From contig MHZT01000005.1 in the NCBI GenBank assembly GCA_001828855.1, positions 49,199 to 113,198 on the forward strand: 64,000 bases of DNA. The letters are read 5' to 3'. The notes beneath the pieces were generated by a model. It saw only the letters and a list, made by a program, of their open reading frames with translations, ran no database searches and was not told the origin of the DNA. Both the position numbers and the translations under genes were made by a program. Shown one piece after another: positions 36,304-45,796 of the stretch. The DNA comes from Rhodobacterales bacterium RIFCSPHIGHO2_02_FULL_62_130 (GTDB lineage Bacteria > Pseudomonadota > Alphaproteobacteria > Rhodobacterales > Rhodobacteraceae). Within the stretch, counting starts at the first letter, position 1; every line of letters starts with the position of its first letter.

Positions 36304-37173
36304 ATGGAACAGATCCTTGCCAACGGGCTGTATCTGGGCGCCCAATATGCGCTGATCGCGCTGGGGTTGACCCTGATCTTCTCGCTGATGAATGTGCTGA
36401 ACTTCGCCCATGGACAGATGTATGTCTTTGGCGGTTTTGTCACCTATACCGTTGTCGCGCAGCTTGGGCTGCCGTTTATTGTCGGTCTGGTCGCCTCGGC
36501 ATTGGTGCTGGCGGTGATGGGCGCGCTGATCGAGGTGTTCCTGTTCCGGCCCGTGATCCGAAAATCGAAACGCGACGAATCCACCATGCTTCTGGCCGCA
36601 GGCATCGCGTTCTTTCTGGACGCGGTGATCCTGCTTTTGTTCGGAGAAAAGCAGCGCGGCGTGCCGAAGATCGTGGGCGGCGTGCTGAACTGGGATATGC
36701 GGATCATCATGCCCTATGACCGCATCCTGATCGGCGTGCTGGCCATCGCGCTGATCGCGGGCTTTATTGCGCTGATGCAATATACCAAGGCAGGCCGCGC
36801 CATGCGGGCCTTGGCGCAGGACCGTGTTGCGGCGCAACTGATGGGCGTTGATGTGGACCGCTATTCGATGATCGGTTTCGCACTGGGCGCGATGCTGGCC
36901 GGTCTGGTCGGCGGACTGCTGGTCACGATCACCGGGATCAACCTTGGCATGGGCGGGCCAACATCCGTCAAGGCCTTCATGATGATCATGATTGGCGGGG
37001 CCGGCGTGATCTCGGGTGCCATCGCCGGAGGTTTCATTCTGGGCATGATGGAAAGCATCGGCCTGACGGTTTTGTCGGCCTATGGCGACATCACCTATCT
37101 TGCCATCTTCGCCTCGCTGATGGTGTTCCTCGCCTTCCGTCCGCAAGGGCTGATGGGCAAGCCGTGGGGTTGA
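36304..37173 (+). CDS. ABC permease subunit (LivH-like)
   Basis: A 289-residue inner-membrane permease of the branched-chain amino acid family, with about eight hydrophobic helices. NVLNFAHGQMYVFGG near the N-terminus and GGAGVISGAIAGGFILGMME near the C-terminus are LivH hallmarks. It forms a heterodimer with the next gene's product, a LivM-like subunit starting five bases later. Substrate unknown; the downstream racemase suggests a hydantoin- or amino-acid-like compound. Confidence 0.92.
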   Translation: MEQILANGLYLGAQYALIALGLTLIFSLMNVLNFAHGQMYVFGGFVTYTVVAQLGLPFIVGLVASALVLAVMGALIEVFLFRPVIRKSKRDESTMLLAAGIAFFLDAVILLLFGEKQRGVPKIVGGVLNWDMRIIMPYDRILIGVLAIALIAGFIALMQYTKAGRAMRALAQDRVAAQLMGVDVDRYSMIGFALGAMLAGLVGGLLVTITGINLGMGGPTSVKAFMMIMIGGAGVISGAIAGGFILGMMESIGLTVLSAYGDITYLAIFASLMVFLAFRPQGLMGKPWG

Positions 37174-37177
37174 AAGC

Positions 37178-38146
37178 ATGAGCAAAGCTGTTCTGGGCGT
37201 TGCCGCCTTTCTGCTGTTCGTCTTTGTCGTGGTGCCGCTGCTGATCGCGGCGACGGGGCGGTGGGATCTGTATTATACGCTGACCTCGGTGGCGCTTTTG
37301 TCCATCGGGTCGATGGGGGTCTGGCTGACCTTCTACATCGGGCGCATCAACATCGGCCAAGGGGCTTATGCGCTGATGGGGGGCTATGTCTCGGCGGTGC
37401 TGATGACCAAGGCGGGGTTTTCCTTCTGGGCAACACTGCCGCTGGCGGGGATTTTCTGCGCTGTCATCTCGGTGGCCATCGGTCTGCCGATCCTGCGCCT
37501 GCGCGGGGTCTATTTCGCCATGGTCACGCTGGTTCTGACCGAGGTGACCCGCCTGACCGCCCTTGCCCTGCCGGTAACGAACGGCGCCAAAGGCATCACG
37601 TCGATCCCGCTGCCGGGGGGGCTTAGTGTGTTCGGCATCCCGCTGATCCCCGACTTTGCCACGCTTGAGAATCCCAAGTTGGCCTTTTACCTGCTGGCGG
37701 TCACGCTGATGGTGCTGTCCTTCGCGGCCCTGTGGCGGATCGTCAATTCGCGTCTGGGGCATCTCTGCCGCAGCCTGCAACAGAACGAGGAACTGGCGTC
37801 GTCGATCGGCGTCAACACCGCCTATCTGCGCGTGCTGGCCTATGCGATCTCCAGTTTCTTCGGTGGCTTGGCGGGGGCGGTGTTCGTCGCCATCTCGCAG
37901 TCGATCTACCCGTCCAGCTTTGTCGTCAACGATAGCGTCAACTTCATGCTGTACTGCTTTGTCGGCGGCTTGGGCTTTGTCTCCGGCCCGATGGTCGGCA
38001 CCTTCCTGCTGTATTTCGGCTGGGATCTGCTTTCCATCGCCAAGGAATATCAGTTGCTGATCTATTCCAGCGCGATGATCGCCATGATGCTGGTGCTGCC
38101 CAACGGTATTCTCAGTCTGCTTGACCGCAAAGGAGGCAAGAAATGA
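37178..38146 (+). CDS. ABC permease subunit (LivM-like)
   Basis: A 322-residue inner-membrane permease, LivM-like, with the characteristic IGRINIGQGAYALMGGYVSA and GLPILRLRGVYFAMVTL. The final four bases overlap the next gene's start. It pairs with the LivH-like subunit to make the channel of the importer. Confidence 0.92.
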   Translation: MSKAVLGVAAFLLFVFVVVPLLIAATGRWDLYYTLTSVALLSIGSMGVWLTFYIGRINIGQGAYALMGGYVSAVLMTKAGFSFWATLPLAGIFCAVISVAIGLPILRLRGVYFAMVTLVLTEVTRLTALALPVTNGAKGITSIPLPGGLSVFGIPLIPDFATLENPKLAFYLLAVTLMVLSFAALWRIVNSRLGHLCRSLQQNEELASSIGVNTAYLRVLAYAISSFFGGLAGAVFVAISQSIYPSSFVVNDSVNFMLYCFVGGLGFVSGPMVGTFLLYFGWDLLSIAKEYQLLIYSSAMIAMMLVLPNGILSLLDRKGGKK

Positions 38147-38925
38147 CGCCGATCCTGCAAATCCGTGGTCTGACCAAGAAATATGGCGGGCTGACCGCGA
38201 ACAACAACATCAGCTTTGATGTGGCCAAGGGGGAAATCCTGTCGGTGATTGGCCCGAACGGGGCAGGCAAATCGACCCTGTTCAAGCTGATCGCCTCCTT
38301 CGTCCATGCCACCAGCGGCGAGGTGCTGTTCAAGGGCGTGAAAATATCCGACCTCGCGCCGCATAAGGTGGCGCGCATGGGCGTGGTGCGGACCTTTCAG
38401 GAAACCACCATCTTCAAGTCGATGACCGTGCGCGAAAATATCATCGTGGCGCATCATCTGCGGTCCAAGGCGTCCTTGCTGGGCTTTTTCCTAGGCAGCA
38501 AACAGGCCAAGGCGGATGAAGCCGGTTTCGGCAAATCCGCCGACGAGATCGTGGATTTCCTTGGCCTCCAGTCTATCCGCAACGAACTCGCCTCGAACCT
38601 GCCGCAAGGCCATCTGCGCGCGCTTGGCATGGCCATCGGTCTTGCCACCAACCCGACGGTGTTGCTGCTGGATGAACCCTTTGCGGGCATGAACCATGAC
38701 GAGACGATGAAGATGGTCGCCAACGTGCGCCGCCTGCGCGACGAGCGTGGGGTGACGGTGCTTCTGGTCGAACATGACATGCCGGCGGTGATGAAAATTT
38801 CCGACCGCATCGTCGTCATCAACTTCGGCGAGAAGATCGCCGAAGGCACGCCTGCGGAAATTCAGGCGAACCCCAAGGTGATCGAGGCCTATCTCGGTTC
38901 CGAAGACGCCGCGATCGGGATGTAA
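38143..38925 (+). CDS. ABC ATP-binding subunit (LivG-like)
   Basis: A 260-residue cytoplasmic ATPase. Walker A is GPNGAGKSTLFK and Walker B VLLLDEPFAGMN; the signature region is degenerate (NLPQGHLRALGMAIGLA in place of canonical LSGGQ). The C-terminal extension EIQANPKVIEAYLG is typical of LivG. It overlaps the preceding permease gene by four bases. Confidence 0.92.
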   Translation: MTPILQIRGLTKKYGGLTANNNISFDVAKGEILSVIGPNGAGKSTLFKLIASFVHATSGEVLFKGVKISDLAPHKVARMGVVRTFQETTIFKSMTVRENIIVAHHLRSKASLLGFFLGSKQAKADEAGFGKSADEIVDFLGLQSIRNELASNLPQGHLRALGMAIGLATNPTVLLLDEPFAGMNHDETMKMVANVRRLRDERGVTVLLVEHDMPAVMKISDRIVVINFGEKIAEGTPAEIQANPKVIEAYLGSEDAAIGM

Positions 38926-38929
38926 AGCC

Positions 38930-39652
38930 ATGACAGAGATGCTGAATTTCAAGGATGTCGAGCTTTACTACGACCATGTTTATGCGCTGAAAGGCGTGTC
39001 GCTGACCCTTCAGCAGGGCGAAACCGTGGCGCTGATCGGGGCGAACGGGGCGGGGAAATCCTCGATCCTGCGGGCGATCACCGGCTTGCGAAAGATCAAA
39101 AGCGGCTCGATCACCTTCATGGGCGAACGGCTGGACGGCACGCCCGCCGCCGAGATCGTCCGCAAGGGCATCGCCATGGTGCCGGAAGGCCGCCGCGTGT
39201 TTCCCTTCATGTCGGTCAAGGACAATCTGTTGATGGGGGCTTTCACCCGCAGTGACAAGGCAGGCATTACCGATACGCTGGACAGCGTTCTGACCCGCTT
39301 TCCACGCCTGAAAGAACGCTACAGCCAGCAGGCCAGCACGCTTTCAGGTGGCGAACAGCAGATGATGGTGATTGGCCGCGCGCTGATGGCCAAACCGAAA
39401 TTGCTGCTGCTGGACGAGCCGTCCTTGGGCATCGCGCCCAAACTGGTGCAGGACATCGCCCGCGCCATCGTGGCGATTTCCCGCGATGAAAAGGTGACCG
39501 TGCTGCTGGTGGAACAGAACAGCCGCATGGCGCTGTCGATCTCGCAACGCGCCTATGCCATGTCGACGGGCGCGGTGGTTTTGCAGGGTGATTCCAAAGA
39601 GTTGATGGGAGATGACCGTATCAAGGCCGCCTATCTCGGGGGCGAGCTTTGA
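38930..39652 (+). CDS. ABC ATP-binding subunit (LivF-like)
   Basis: A 240-residue ATPase with Walker A GANGAGKSSILR, signature TLSGGEQQMMVIGRAL, and Walker B LLLLDEPSLGIAP. Spaced four bases after the LivG-like gene. The stop TGA overlaps the next ATG by one base, so the racemase-like enzyme belongs to the same transport operon. Confidence 0.93.
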   Translation: MTEMLNFKDVELYYDHVYALKGVSLTLQQGETVALIGANGAGKSSILRAITGLRKIKSGSITFMGERLDGTPAAEIVRKGIAMVPEGRRVFPFMSVKDNLLMGAFTRSDKAGITDTLDSVLTRFPRLKERYSQQASTLSGGEQQMMVIGRALMAKPKLLLLDEPSLGIAPKLVQDIARAIVAISRDEKVTVLLVEQNSRMALSISQRAYAMSTGAVVLQGDSKELMGDDRIKAAYLGGEL

Positions 39653-40353
39653 TGCGGATTCTGGTTGTTAATCCCAATACCACAGCCTCGATGACGGCCA
39701 AGATCGGCGCGGCGGCGCGGCGGGTGGCGTCCAGCGGCACCGAGATTGTCGCAGTCAACCCCGCCTCTGGCCCCGCATCCATCGAGGGCTATTACGACGA
39801 GGCGTTAAGCCTTGCCGGACTGCTGGAGGTCATCCGCACCACGCCGGATTTCGATGCCGTCGTGATCGCCTGTTTCGACGACACCGGCCTTGATGCCGCA
39901 CGCTGTCTGACCGACAAGCCGGTGATCGGGATTGGCGAGGCGGCCTATCACTTCGCCAGCATGATCGCCAACAAGTTCAGCGTGGTCACCACACTTGCCC
40001 GCTCGGTTCCCGCGCTTGAGCATAATCTGCACAAATACGGGCTGATCACCCGCGTCGCGCGCGTGCGGTCGTCAGATGTCGCGGTGCTAGAGCTAGAACA
40101 TCCCGGATCGGATGCCTGCGCCCGCATCAGCGCCGAGATCGGGCGCGCGGTTGCCGAAGATCTGTGCGAAGCGGTGGTTCTGGGCTGTGCCGGCATGGCC
40201 GATCTGGCCGAGACCTTGGCCACCGAACATGGTCTGCCGGTTCTGGACGGGGTGACCTGCGCCATCGGCTTGGCCGAGGCGATGGCAAAGCTGGGGTTGA
40301 AAACCTCGCGGCTTGGCGGCTACGCCCCGCCGCCATTGCACAAGCTGGCCTAA
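39652..40353 (+). CDS. Aspartate/glutamate/hydantoin racemase-family enzyme
   Basis: A 233-residue enzyme of the Asp/Glu/hydantoin racemase superfamily. MRILVVNPNTTASMT is the HyuE-like opening. The two catalytic cysteines are placed as expected, in VVIACFDDTGL and VVLGCAGMADL. Hydantoin racemases invert 5-monosubstituted hydantoins with a cysteine pair. Related enzymes include allantoin racemase and maleate isomerase, so the exact substrate is open. Translation is coupled to the LivF-like subunit, implying that the imported substrate is acted on here. No hydantoinase or carbamoylase gene is in the window. Confidence 0.8.
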   Translation: MRILVVNPNTTASMTAKIGAAARRVASSGTEIVAVNPASGPASIEGYYDEALSLAGLLEVIRTTPDFDAVVIACFDDTGLDAARCLTDKPVIGIGEAAYHFASMIANKFSVVTTLARSVPALEHNLHKYGLITRVARVRSSDVAVLELEHPGSDACARISAEIGRAVAEDLCEAVVLGCAGMADLAETLATEHGLPVLDGVTCAIGLAEAMAKLGLKTSRLGGYAPPPLHKLA

Positions 40354-40378
40354 GCCAAAACAGTCCTGACCGTCCAGA

Positions 40379-41857
40379 TCAGGACTTGCCGCAGTGCAGC
40401 AAAGTCTTGCCGGTCGCGGCAAAGCGGGCAAGCAGGCGGTCTTGCGGGCGCAGACATGCGCCCGCAACCGGGTCCAGCACCCAATAATCTGTCACCAATG
40501 CAAGATTGGATTCATCGGCATAGGGCCAGATCTTGCGGTCACCGGCCATCAGATGATCGCTTTTGCCAAAAAGGCCCGCCTGATCGAAATAGCTGCCCTG
40601 AAGCTTGCCTTTCAGCCAGAGCATCCCGTCTCGGACCGGCGGCTGCACCGCAAGCGCCGAATAGCGCGGAACCTGTGGCAGATAGCGCGAAATGCCCCAC
40701 AGGTTGAGAGCACCATCCGTAAACAGCACCGCATCCGCGGCTGCCTCGCGGTCCCAGATCGCGCTGATCTGGCTGTAGCCCTCTTTGCGGAAGTTTACGG
40801 ACGAGTTCAGCGCCGCCGCGATCAGCAAAGCCATGACCGTGACCGACAAAAGCTGCTTCCAGACCACGCCTGCACGCCACGCATCTGCATAGAACAGCCC
40901 CAGCGAAATCGCGGCAAAGGGCGTGAGCAGACCCAGACTGCGATACATGAAAACACTTTTCACGGTCAGGGACAAAAGCAGCAAGGTGGCAATTGGCAGC
41001 AAGACCAGCCAAAGATGCAAAACCCGTGATCTGGCGCCGAACAGCGGCGGGATCATCAGCACGACAAATCCCAGATAACCGGCAAGAACCGGCGCAGGAA
41101 ATTCCATCCCGAACAGGCTGATGGCCAGATGCACGCCAATGGTATCAAGATCAAGACTGGCAACGCCCTCGGTCTGGCGGAACATGCCGATCCCCAAGGA
41201 ATAGCCCGCCGCAAGCGCAACAGGGATGTAATCAGTAACAATCTGGGCCGCAGGGCGCATTCCTGCGCGGCCTCTGCCAAGGTGCCGTGACCGGATCACC
41301 GCCTGAAGATAGATGAAAAATACCACAAAGAACCCAAGCCCGTGGGTCAAGGTCGCGCCAAGCCCCAGCAGCACCGCCCCGATCCGCGCCTTGGCGCTGG
41401 CCTGACCGCGCGTTATCCGCTGCTCCAGCAGATACCAAAGCCAGACGATCAGCAGAAAGAACTGGGCATACATGCGAAGGTTCTCTGCAAAGACCAGACT
41501 CATCGGCATCACCGCATAAACGGCTGCAACCCACAGGCCGACCGTTTTACCATAGATCCGCCCCGCCACATGAAACAGCGACAGGATGACAAGCGTGTCA
41601 ATCAGAACGGAGTTCAGGATCAGCCAACCATCACCCTGATGAAGCATCGCCCAGAAATGCAACTGCAGGTAATACAACGGCGGATGCGTATCAAAGCGCG
41701 GCACCGCCAACAGCAAATCCCGCAGCGGGCTTTCAGCCATCTGGGCCGAAAATATCTCGTCCATCCACAAAACCGGATCGTCATAGACGTTCCAAAGCCG
41801 CAATCCGACACCGAAAATGAGGACAATGAAAAGGAAAACCTCAGATTTCCTGGACAT
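40379..41857 (-). CDS. Membrane glycosyltransferase, GT39/PMT-like
   Basis: A 492-residue GT-C fold membrane protein with about ten to twelve helices. The first lumenal loop has WMDEIFSAQMAESPL, holding the Asp-Glu pair expected for polyprenol-phosphate-sugar-using transferases, and FDTHPPLYYLQLHFWAML further on. It probably transfers a sugar from a lipid-linked donor to an extracytoplasmic acceptor. The divergent neighbour encodes a polyprenyl-phosphate glycosyltransferase that could make that donor. Acceptor unknown. Confidence 0.8.
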   Translation of the reverse strand: MSRKSEVFLFIVLIFGVGLRLWNVYDDPVLWMDEIFSAQMAESPLRDLLLAVPRFDTHPPLYYLQLHFWAMLHQGDGWLILNSVLIDTLVILSLFHVAGRIYGKTVGLWVAAVYAVMPMSLVFAENLRMYAQFFLLIVWLWYLLEQRITRGQASAKARIGAVLLGLGATLTHGLGFFVVFFIYLQAVIRSRHLGRGRAGMRPAAQIVTDYIPVALAAGYSLGIGMFRQTEGVASLDLDTIGVHLAISLFGMEFPAPVLAGYLGFVVLMIPPLFGARSRVLHLWLVLLPIATLLLLSLTVKSVFMYRSLGLLTPFAAISLGLFYADAWRAGVVWKQLLSVTVMALLIAAALNSSVNFRKEGYSQISAIWDREAAADAVLFTDGALNLWGISRYLPQVPRYSALAVQPPVRDGMLWLKGKLQGSYFDQAGLFGKSDHLMAGDRKIWPYADESNLALVTDYWVLDPVAGACLRPQDRLLARFAATGKTLLHCGKS

Positions 41858-41976
41858 AGAAACTCCGACTGCGGTTTAAACTTTGATCTCTCCATGTAAC
41901 ACTGTCTGCCAAATCTTCACAACTGACCTGCATGTGCAGTCCGGCGGTCGCCTCCGCCAAACCGAACGGACCCCTT

Positions 41977-43029
41977 ATGAGTGACCTCTTTCCTGCACCG
42001 GCCCTGCTCTCGATTGTCTGCCCCTGCTTCAACGAAGAAGGCGGGTTGGCAGAGTTTGTGCGCCGGATTGGCAAGGTGCTGGGGCCGCTTGGGCAGCCCT
42101 ACGAGATTGTGTTTGTCAATGATGGCAGCACCGACGGCACATTGGCCGCGATGTATGACTTGGCCGAGACCGAGCGCAATCTTACCATCGTCAATCTGTC
42201 GCGGAATTTTGGCAAGGAAGTCGCGCTGACGGCGGGCCTTTGCCATGCGACCGGTGATGCCATCGTGGTCATTGATGCCGATCTGCAAGACCCGCCCGAA
42301 CTGATCCCTTCTTTCCTTCAGCGGTATCGGGACGGCTTTGACGTGGTCTTCGGGCGGCGAAGCGAACGTCAGGGCGATAGCTGGCTCAAGAAGGTCACGG
42401 CGTGGGGGTTCTACCGGCTGATGCGGAAACTCGGGCCGGTGCCATTGCCCGAAAATGTCGGCGATTTCCGCCTGATGAGCCGCCGCTCGGTTGATGCGCT
42501 GCTGCGCTTGCCCGAGGCACACCGCTTTATGAAAGGTCTTTTCGCTTGGGTGGGGTTCCGCTCGGCCTCGGTGGATTATGTGCGGGAGCCGCGATTTTCC
42601 GGCAAGACGAAATGGAAATATGGCCAGCTTTTGAACCTGTCCATCGAAGGGATCACCTCTTTCACAACCGTGCCGCTGCGGCTGACCACCTATCTTGGCT
42701 TTGCCATTGCGCTGACCACTTTTGTCTGGGGGGCGTTTCTGTTTCTTCGCACGCTGCTGTTCGGGAATGAGGTCCAGGGCTTTCCGACGCTGATCCTGAC
42801 AATCCTGCTTTTGGGCGGGGCGCAGTTGATGGCGCTGGGCGTGATTGGGGAATATCTGGGGCGGGTTTTCAACGAGACAAAGCGGCGGCCGCTGTTTCTG
42901 ATTGATACAATCCATTGGTCGCAGGCCGGAGCCGCCCGCCGCCCCGATACCGGCGCGGCCTTTATTTTCGGCATTCCGCCGCAGTTTCCGGAATCACAGA
43001 CGGTCCGGCCACCGGCCCCCAAGGACTGA
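41977..43029 (+). CDS. Polyprenyl-phosphate glycosyltransferase (GT2, GtrB/DPM1-like)
   Basis: A 350-residue protein with an N-terminal GT2 domain (LSIVCPCFNEEGGLAEF, then FVNDGSTDGTL, DADLQDPPELI) and two C-terminal membrane helices (LTTYLGFAIALTTFVWGAFL and a second). It matches the GtrB/ArnC/DPM1 group that loads a sugar onto undecaprenyl phosphate. It is divergent from the GT39-like gene across 119 bases. ATG 41977 is the conserved start. The C-terminal 40 residues after the last helix are Pro-rich and unrecognised. Confidence 0.88.
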   Translation: MSDLFPAPALLSIVCPCFNEEGGLAEFVRRIGKVLGPLGQPYEIVFVNDGSTDGTLAAMYDLAETERNLTIVNLSRNFGKEVALTAGLCHATGDAIVVIDADLQDPPELIPSFLQRYRDGFDVVFGRRSERQGDSWLKKVTAWGFYRLMRKLGPVPLPENVGDFRLMSRRSVDALLRLPEAHRFMKGLFAWVGFRSASVDYVREPRFSGKTKWKYGQLLNLSIEGITSFTTVPLRLTTYLGFAIALTTFVWGAFLFLRTLLFGNEVQGFPTLILTILLLGGAQLMALGVIGEYLGRVFNETKRRPLFLIDTIHWSQAGAARRPDTGAAFIFGIPPQFPESQTVRPPAPKD

Positions 43030-43078
43030 CGGTCGCGGCAGCCGGATCGGCCCGCCCGACGGGTGGCGCGGCATGGCG

Positions 43079-44776
43079 TCAGCTTTGGCGCAGTTGAAGC
43101 CAGTCAGGCAGCGCCTGCCGCGCGCGTCCGGTAACGGCGGCTTCGACACAGGCAGCAAGGTTGCCAAACCGCACCGCACGGCCCGAAAGACCGGGGCCAT
43201 AATGCGCGTATTTTCCCGAATTGGTCATCAGCGCGCGGGCCTTTGAGGGAAAGACCGGCTCCGAGATCGAACACCAGCACAGATCGGGTAACACCTCGAC
43301 GCCCGCCGCCTGCAACAGCCCCAGCGTGCCGTCTGCCCGTGCTTGGGCAATGGTTGCCGCCCCGGCGGTAACGATCACCGCCACCTCGGGATGCCGGTTG
43401 CGGCCTGTCAGGGCGGCAGCCAAACGCCGACATTCCGCAAGCGACGCATGCGGGCTGCCGATGGCGACCAGATCCACCTCGGCCGGACCCTGATCTAGTG
43501 CGGCCCAGGCCGCGCCCATATCCGCAAGCGTCAGGCGCAGGGTATCAGCATCGACTTGCAGCGGCAGAGCGGCCTCGGGCGTCACCTCCTCGATATGCAG
43601 CATCGGTGCTGCAGATGTGGTCCCGAACGCCGCGCACAGGGCTTTCAGATCATCCCGATCCGGCGCGGCGGCCGACAGACCACGCAGCAGCGGGATACGG
43701 TCCGGTGCGGCCTTTCCGGCCATATAGCCGATCAACGGCCAGAATGCGTCATCTATCCCGTCTGGAAGATCGATCTCGATCACACGGGCCGGGCGGCGCG
43801 GATCGTCCAGATAAACCCCCGCCAGCGGAGCGCGGCCCGTCAAAGCGATACACAGGTCCAGAAAATCGGGATGCTTTGCCGTGCGCGCTGCCAGCACCGA
43901 ATTGGCATAGACCACCGCATTGGATTCCGCCCATGCAATCGCCTCGCCAGCCTTGGGGGCGGTGTCGAGAAGGTAGGGCGAGCAGGTAAAGGTCGGCTGG
44001 CACCCCATCCACACATAGGCATCCGCAAGCCGCTGCGCCGGTCCGCCAAACTGCGGCGGCACACCTTGCGCGCGCCAGTTGGCATGATCGACCGAGATCG
44101 CGTTCATTGTTGTCGGCACTACTACTTGCGCGCCAAGACTGGCCATCTTGTCGGCAAAGGTCAGATTGGCAGGGCTGGCATAGATGCAGCCGTCGATATG
44201 GGCCTGCGTCACATCTACAAGCCGCGTTGCACCCTGATTGGTCGCCATCGCACAGATGATCCGCATCGCCTGCGCCGCCGCTTCGCCGTTTGCTCCGGCA
44301 AGTATGGCGTGGTCGGCATCGCTCAGGTCAAGCCGGGCCGTGGCTGGCGGGCTGACCGGAATAACCAGCCCGCCGGCCCGTATGCCCGTCGGGGTAATCT
44401 GCGCGTGGCCAGAGGTGGCAAGCGCATCATAGGCAGATGCGTTCAGACGCAGCACCGGCAAGGCCTTGCCGAACATCTCGGCAGCGATCAACGCGCCAAG
44501 GGTCAGCACGTCCTCGGCCTCGCGGAAAATCAATGCGGCAGGCGCGCGCCCTGTCAGGGCCAGATCAAGCAGCACCCCCGACCCCGTGCAAGACCCGCGG
44601 CTTGAGGGCATCATCAGAACAGCCCCCGTCAGGCAGGCCCCATGCAACGGGTGATGCACGTCAATGACACACCCCGTCGCCGGATCAACCCCGCCCCAGA
44701 AACTCAGCGCATCCGGACTGGCAAGGATCGGCCCTTCGGCTTCACCGGCCAGAATGCCCTGCGCTATGGCGGTCAT
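43079..44776 (-). CDS. Aconitase X: cis-3-hydroxy-L-proline dehydratase (fused type)
   Basis: A 565-residue single-chain aconitase X. The N-terminal ~150 residues are the small swivelling DUF126 domain ([20 protein letters not shown]). The large catalytic AcnX domain follows, with [20 protein letters not shown] and the Cys-bearing [18 protein letters not shown]. Single-chain bacterial AcnX proteins dehydrate cis-3-hydroxy-L-proline to pyrroline-2-carboxylate using an iron-sulfur centre. The gene overlaps the epimerase gene by four bases and ends the hydroxyproline operon. Confidence 0.82.
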   Translation of the reverse strand: MTAIAQGILAGEAEGPILASPDALSFWGGVDPATGCVIDVHHPLHGACLTGAVLMMPSSRGSCTGSGVLLDLALTGRAPAALIFREAEDVLTLGALIAAEMFGKALPVLRLNASAYDALATSGHAQITPTGIRAGGLVIPVSPPATARLDLSDADHAILAGANGEAAAQAMRIICAMATNQGATRLVDVTQAHIDGCIYASPANLTFADKMASLGAQVVVPTTMNAISVDHANWRAQGVPPQFGGPAQRLADAYVWMGCQPTFTCSPYLLDTAPKAGEAIAWAESNAVVYANSVLAARTAKHPDFLDLCIALTGRAPLAGVYLDDPRRPARVIEIDLPDGIDDAFWPLIGYMAGKAAPDRIPLLRGLSAAAPDRDDLKALCAAFGTTSAAPMLHIEEVTPEAALPLQVDADTLRLTLADMGAAWAALDQGPAEVDLVAIGSPHASLAECRRLAAALTGRNRHPEVAVIVTAGAATIAQARADGTLGLLQAAGVEVLPDLCWCSISEPVFPSKARALMTNSGKYAHYGPGLSGRAVRFGNLAACVEAAVTGRARQALPDWLQLRQS

Positions 44777-45774
44777 TTGACGACGAAACCATGCGCGAAG
44801 GGATCGCGGTCGTCGATGAAGATCGTGTTATAGCCCGTCATCCGCGCCCATCCTGCAACCGAAGGGATAATGGCAGGGCGGCCCGCCACCGTGGTTGCCG
44901 CCTCGACCCGTCCTTTGAACAGGCTGCCGATGATGGATTCATGCACGAAATCATCCCCCACCGCCAGCTTGCCCTTGGCCGCCAGTTGCGCCATCCGCGC
45001 CGAAGTGCCGGTGCCGCAAGGGCTGCGGTCAATCGCCTTGTCGCCATAGAACACCGCGTTGCGGGCATGGGCGCCCGCGACGGTGGCCTTGCCGGTCCAC
45101 TGGATATGCGACAGCCCGTTGATGGCGGGATGTTCGGGGTGGATAAACTCATACTTGGCATTCAGCGCCGCGCGCAGTTTCGGCGACCAGCCGATCAGCT
45201 CGCCCGCCGTATGATCGGCCATATCGCGGAAGGCCCTTTGCGGCTCCACAATCGCATAGAAATTGCCGCCATAGGCCACATCCACAACCACCTCGCCCAA
45301 GCCCTCCACCTCGGCGGTCAGCGCCTCGGAATGCAAGAAGCCCGGCACATTGGTCAGCCGCACCTCGTCGACATAGCGCCCATTCTGGACGTAAGTGATG
45401 TCCACCTTGCCCGCAGGCGCGTCAATCGACAGCCGCCCCGGTTCGCGGGGGGTGATCAGGCCGTTCTCGATCGCCATGGTGATCGTGCCAATCGTGCCAT
45501 GCCCGCACATCGGCAGACAGCCCGAGGTTTCGATGAACAGCACCGCCACGTCGCAATCGGGGCGCGTCGAGGGGTAAAGGATGCTGCCCGACATCATGTC
45601 ATGCCCGCGCGGTTCAAACATCAGGCCGGTGCGGACCCAATCAAACTCGCGCAGGAAATGGGCGCGGCGCTCCAGCATGGTCGCCCCTTCCAGACGCGGC
45701 CCGCCGCCCGACACAAGCCGTACAGGGTTGCCGCAGGTGTGACCGTCGATGCAGTTGAAGGTATGGTTGGCCAT
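44773..45774 (-). CDS. 4-hydroxyproline 2-epimerase (proline racemase family)
   Basis: A 333-residue member of the proline racemase family. Both catalytic cysteines are present: Cys90 in [12 protein letters not shown] and Cys253 in [11 protein letters not shown]. Dehydratases of the family replace the second Cys by Thr, so this should be an epimerase converting trans-4-hydroxy-L-proline to cis-4-hydroxy-D-proline. Flanking genes supply the following steps. The gap to the upstream dehydrogenase gene is 22 bases, and the 3' end overlaps the AcnX start. Confidence 0.9.
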   Translation of the reverse strand: MANHTFNCIDGHTCGNPVRLVSGGGPRLEGATMLERRAHFLREFDWVRTGLMFEPRGHDMMSGSILYPSTRPDCDVAVLFIETSGCLPMCGHGTIGTITMAIENGLITPREPGRLSIDAPAGKVDITYVQNGRYVDEVRLTNVPGFLHSEALTAEVEGLGEVVVDVAYGGNFYAIVEPQRAFRDMADHTAGELIGWSPKLRAALNAKYEFIHPEHPAINGLSHIQWTGKATVAGAHARNAVFYGDKAIDRSPCGTGTSARMAQLAAKGKLAVGDDFVHESIIGSLFKGRVEAATTVAGRPAIIPSVAGWARMTGYNTIFIDDRDPFAHGFVVK

Positions 45775-45796
45775 GTCGGAACCTTTGCGGAAATGA

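Noticed and set aside
35047..39652. Idea that the ABC importer takes up nicotinate for the 49-57 kb operon
   Set aside because: It has its own regulator and operator, lies 10 kb away behind unrelated genes, and branched-chain-type importers rarely carry pyridine acids.
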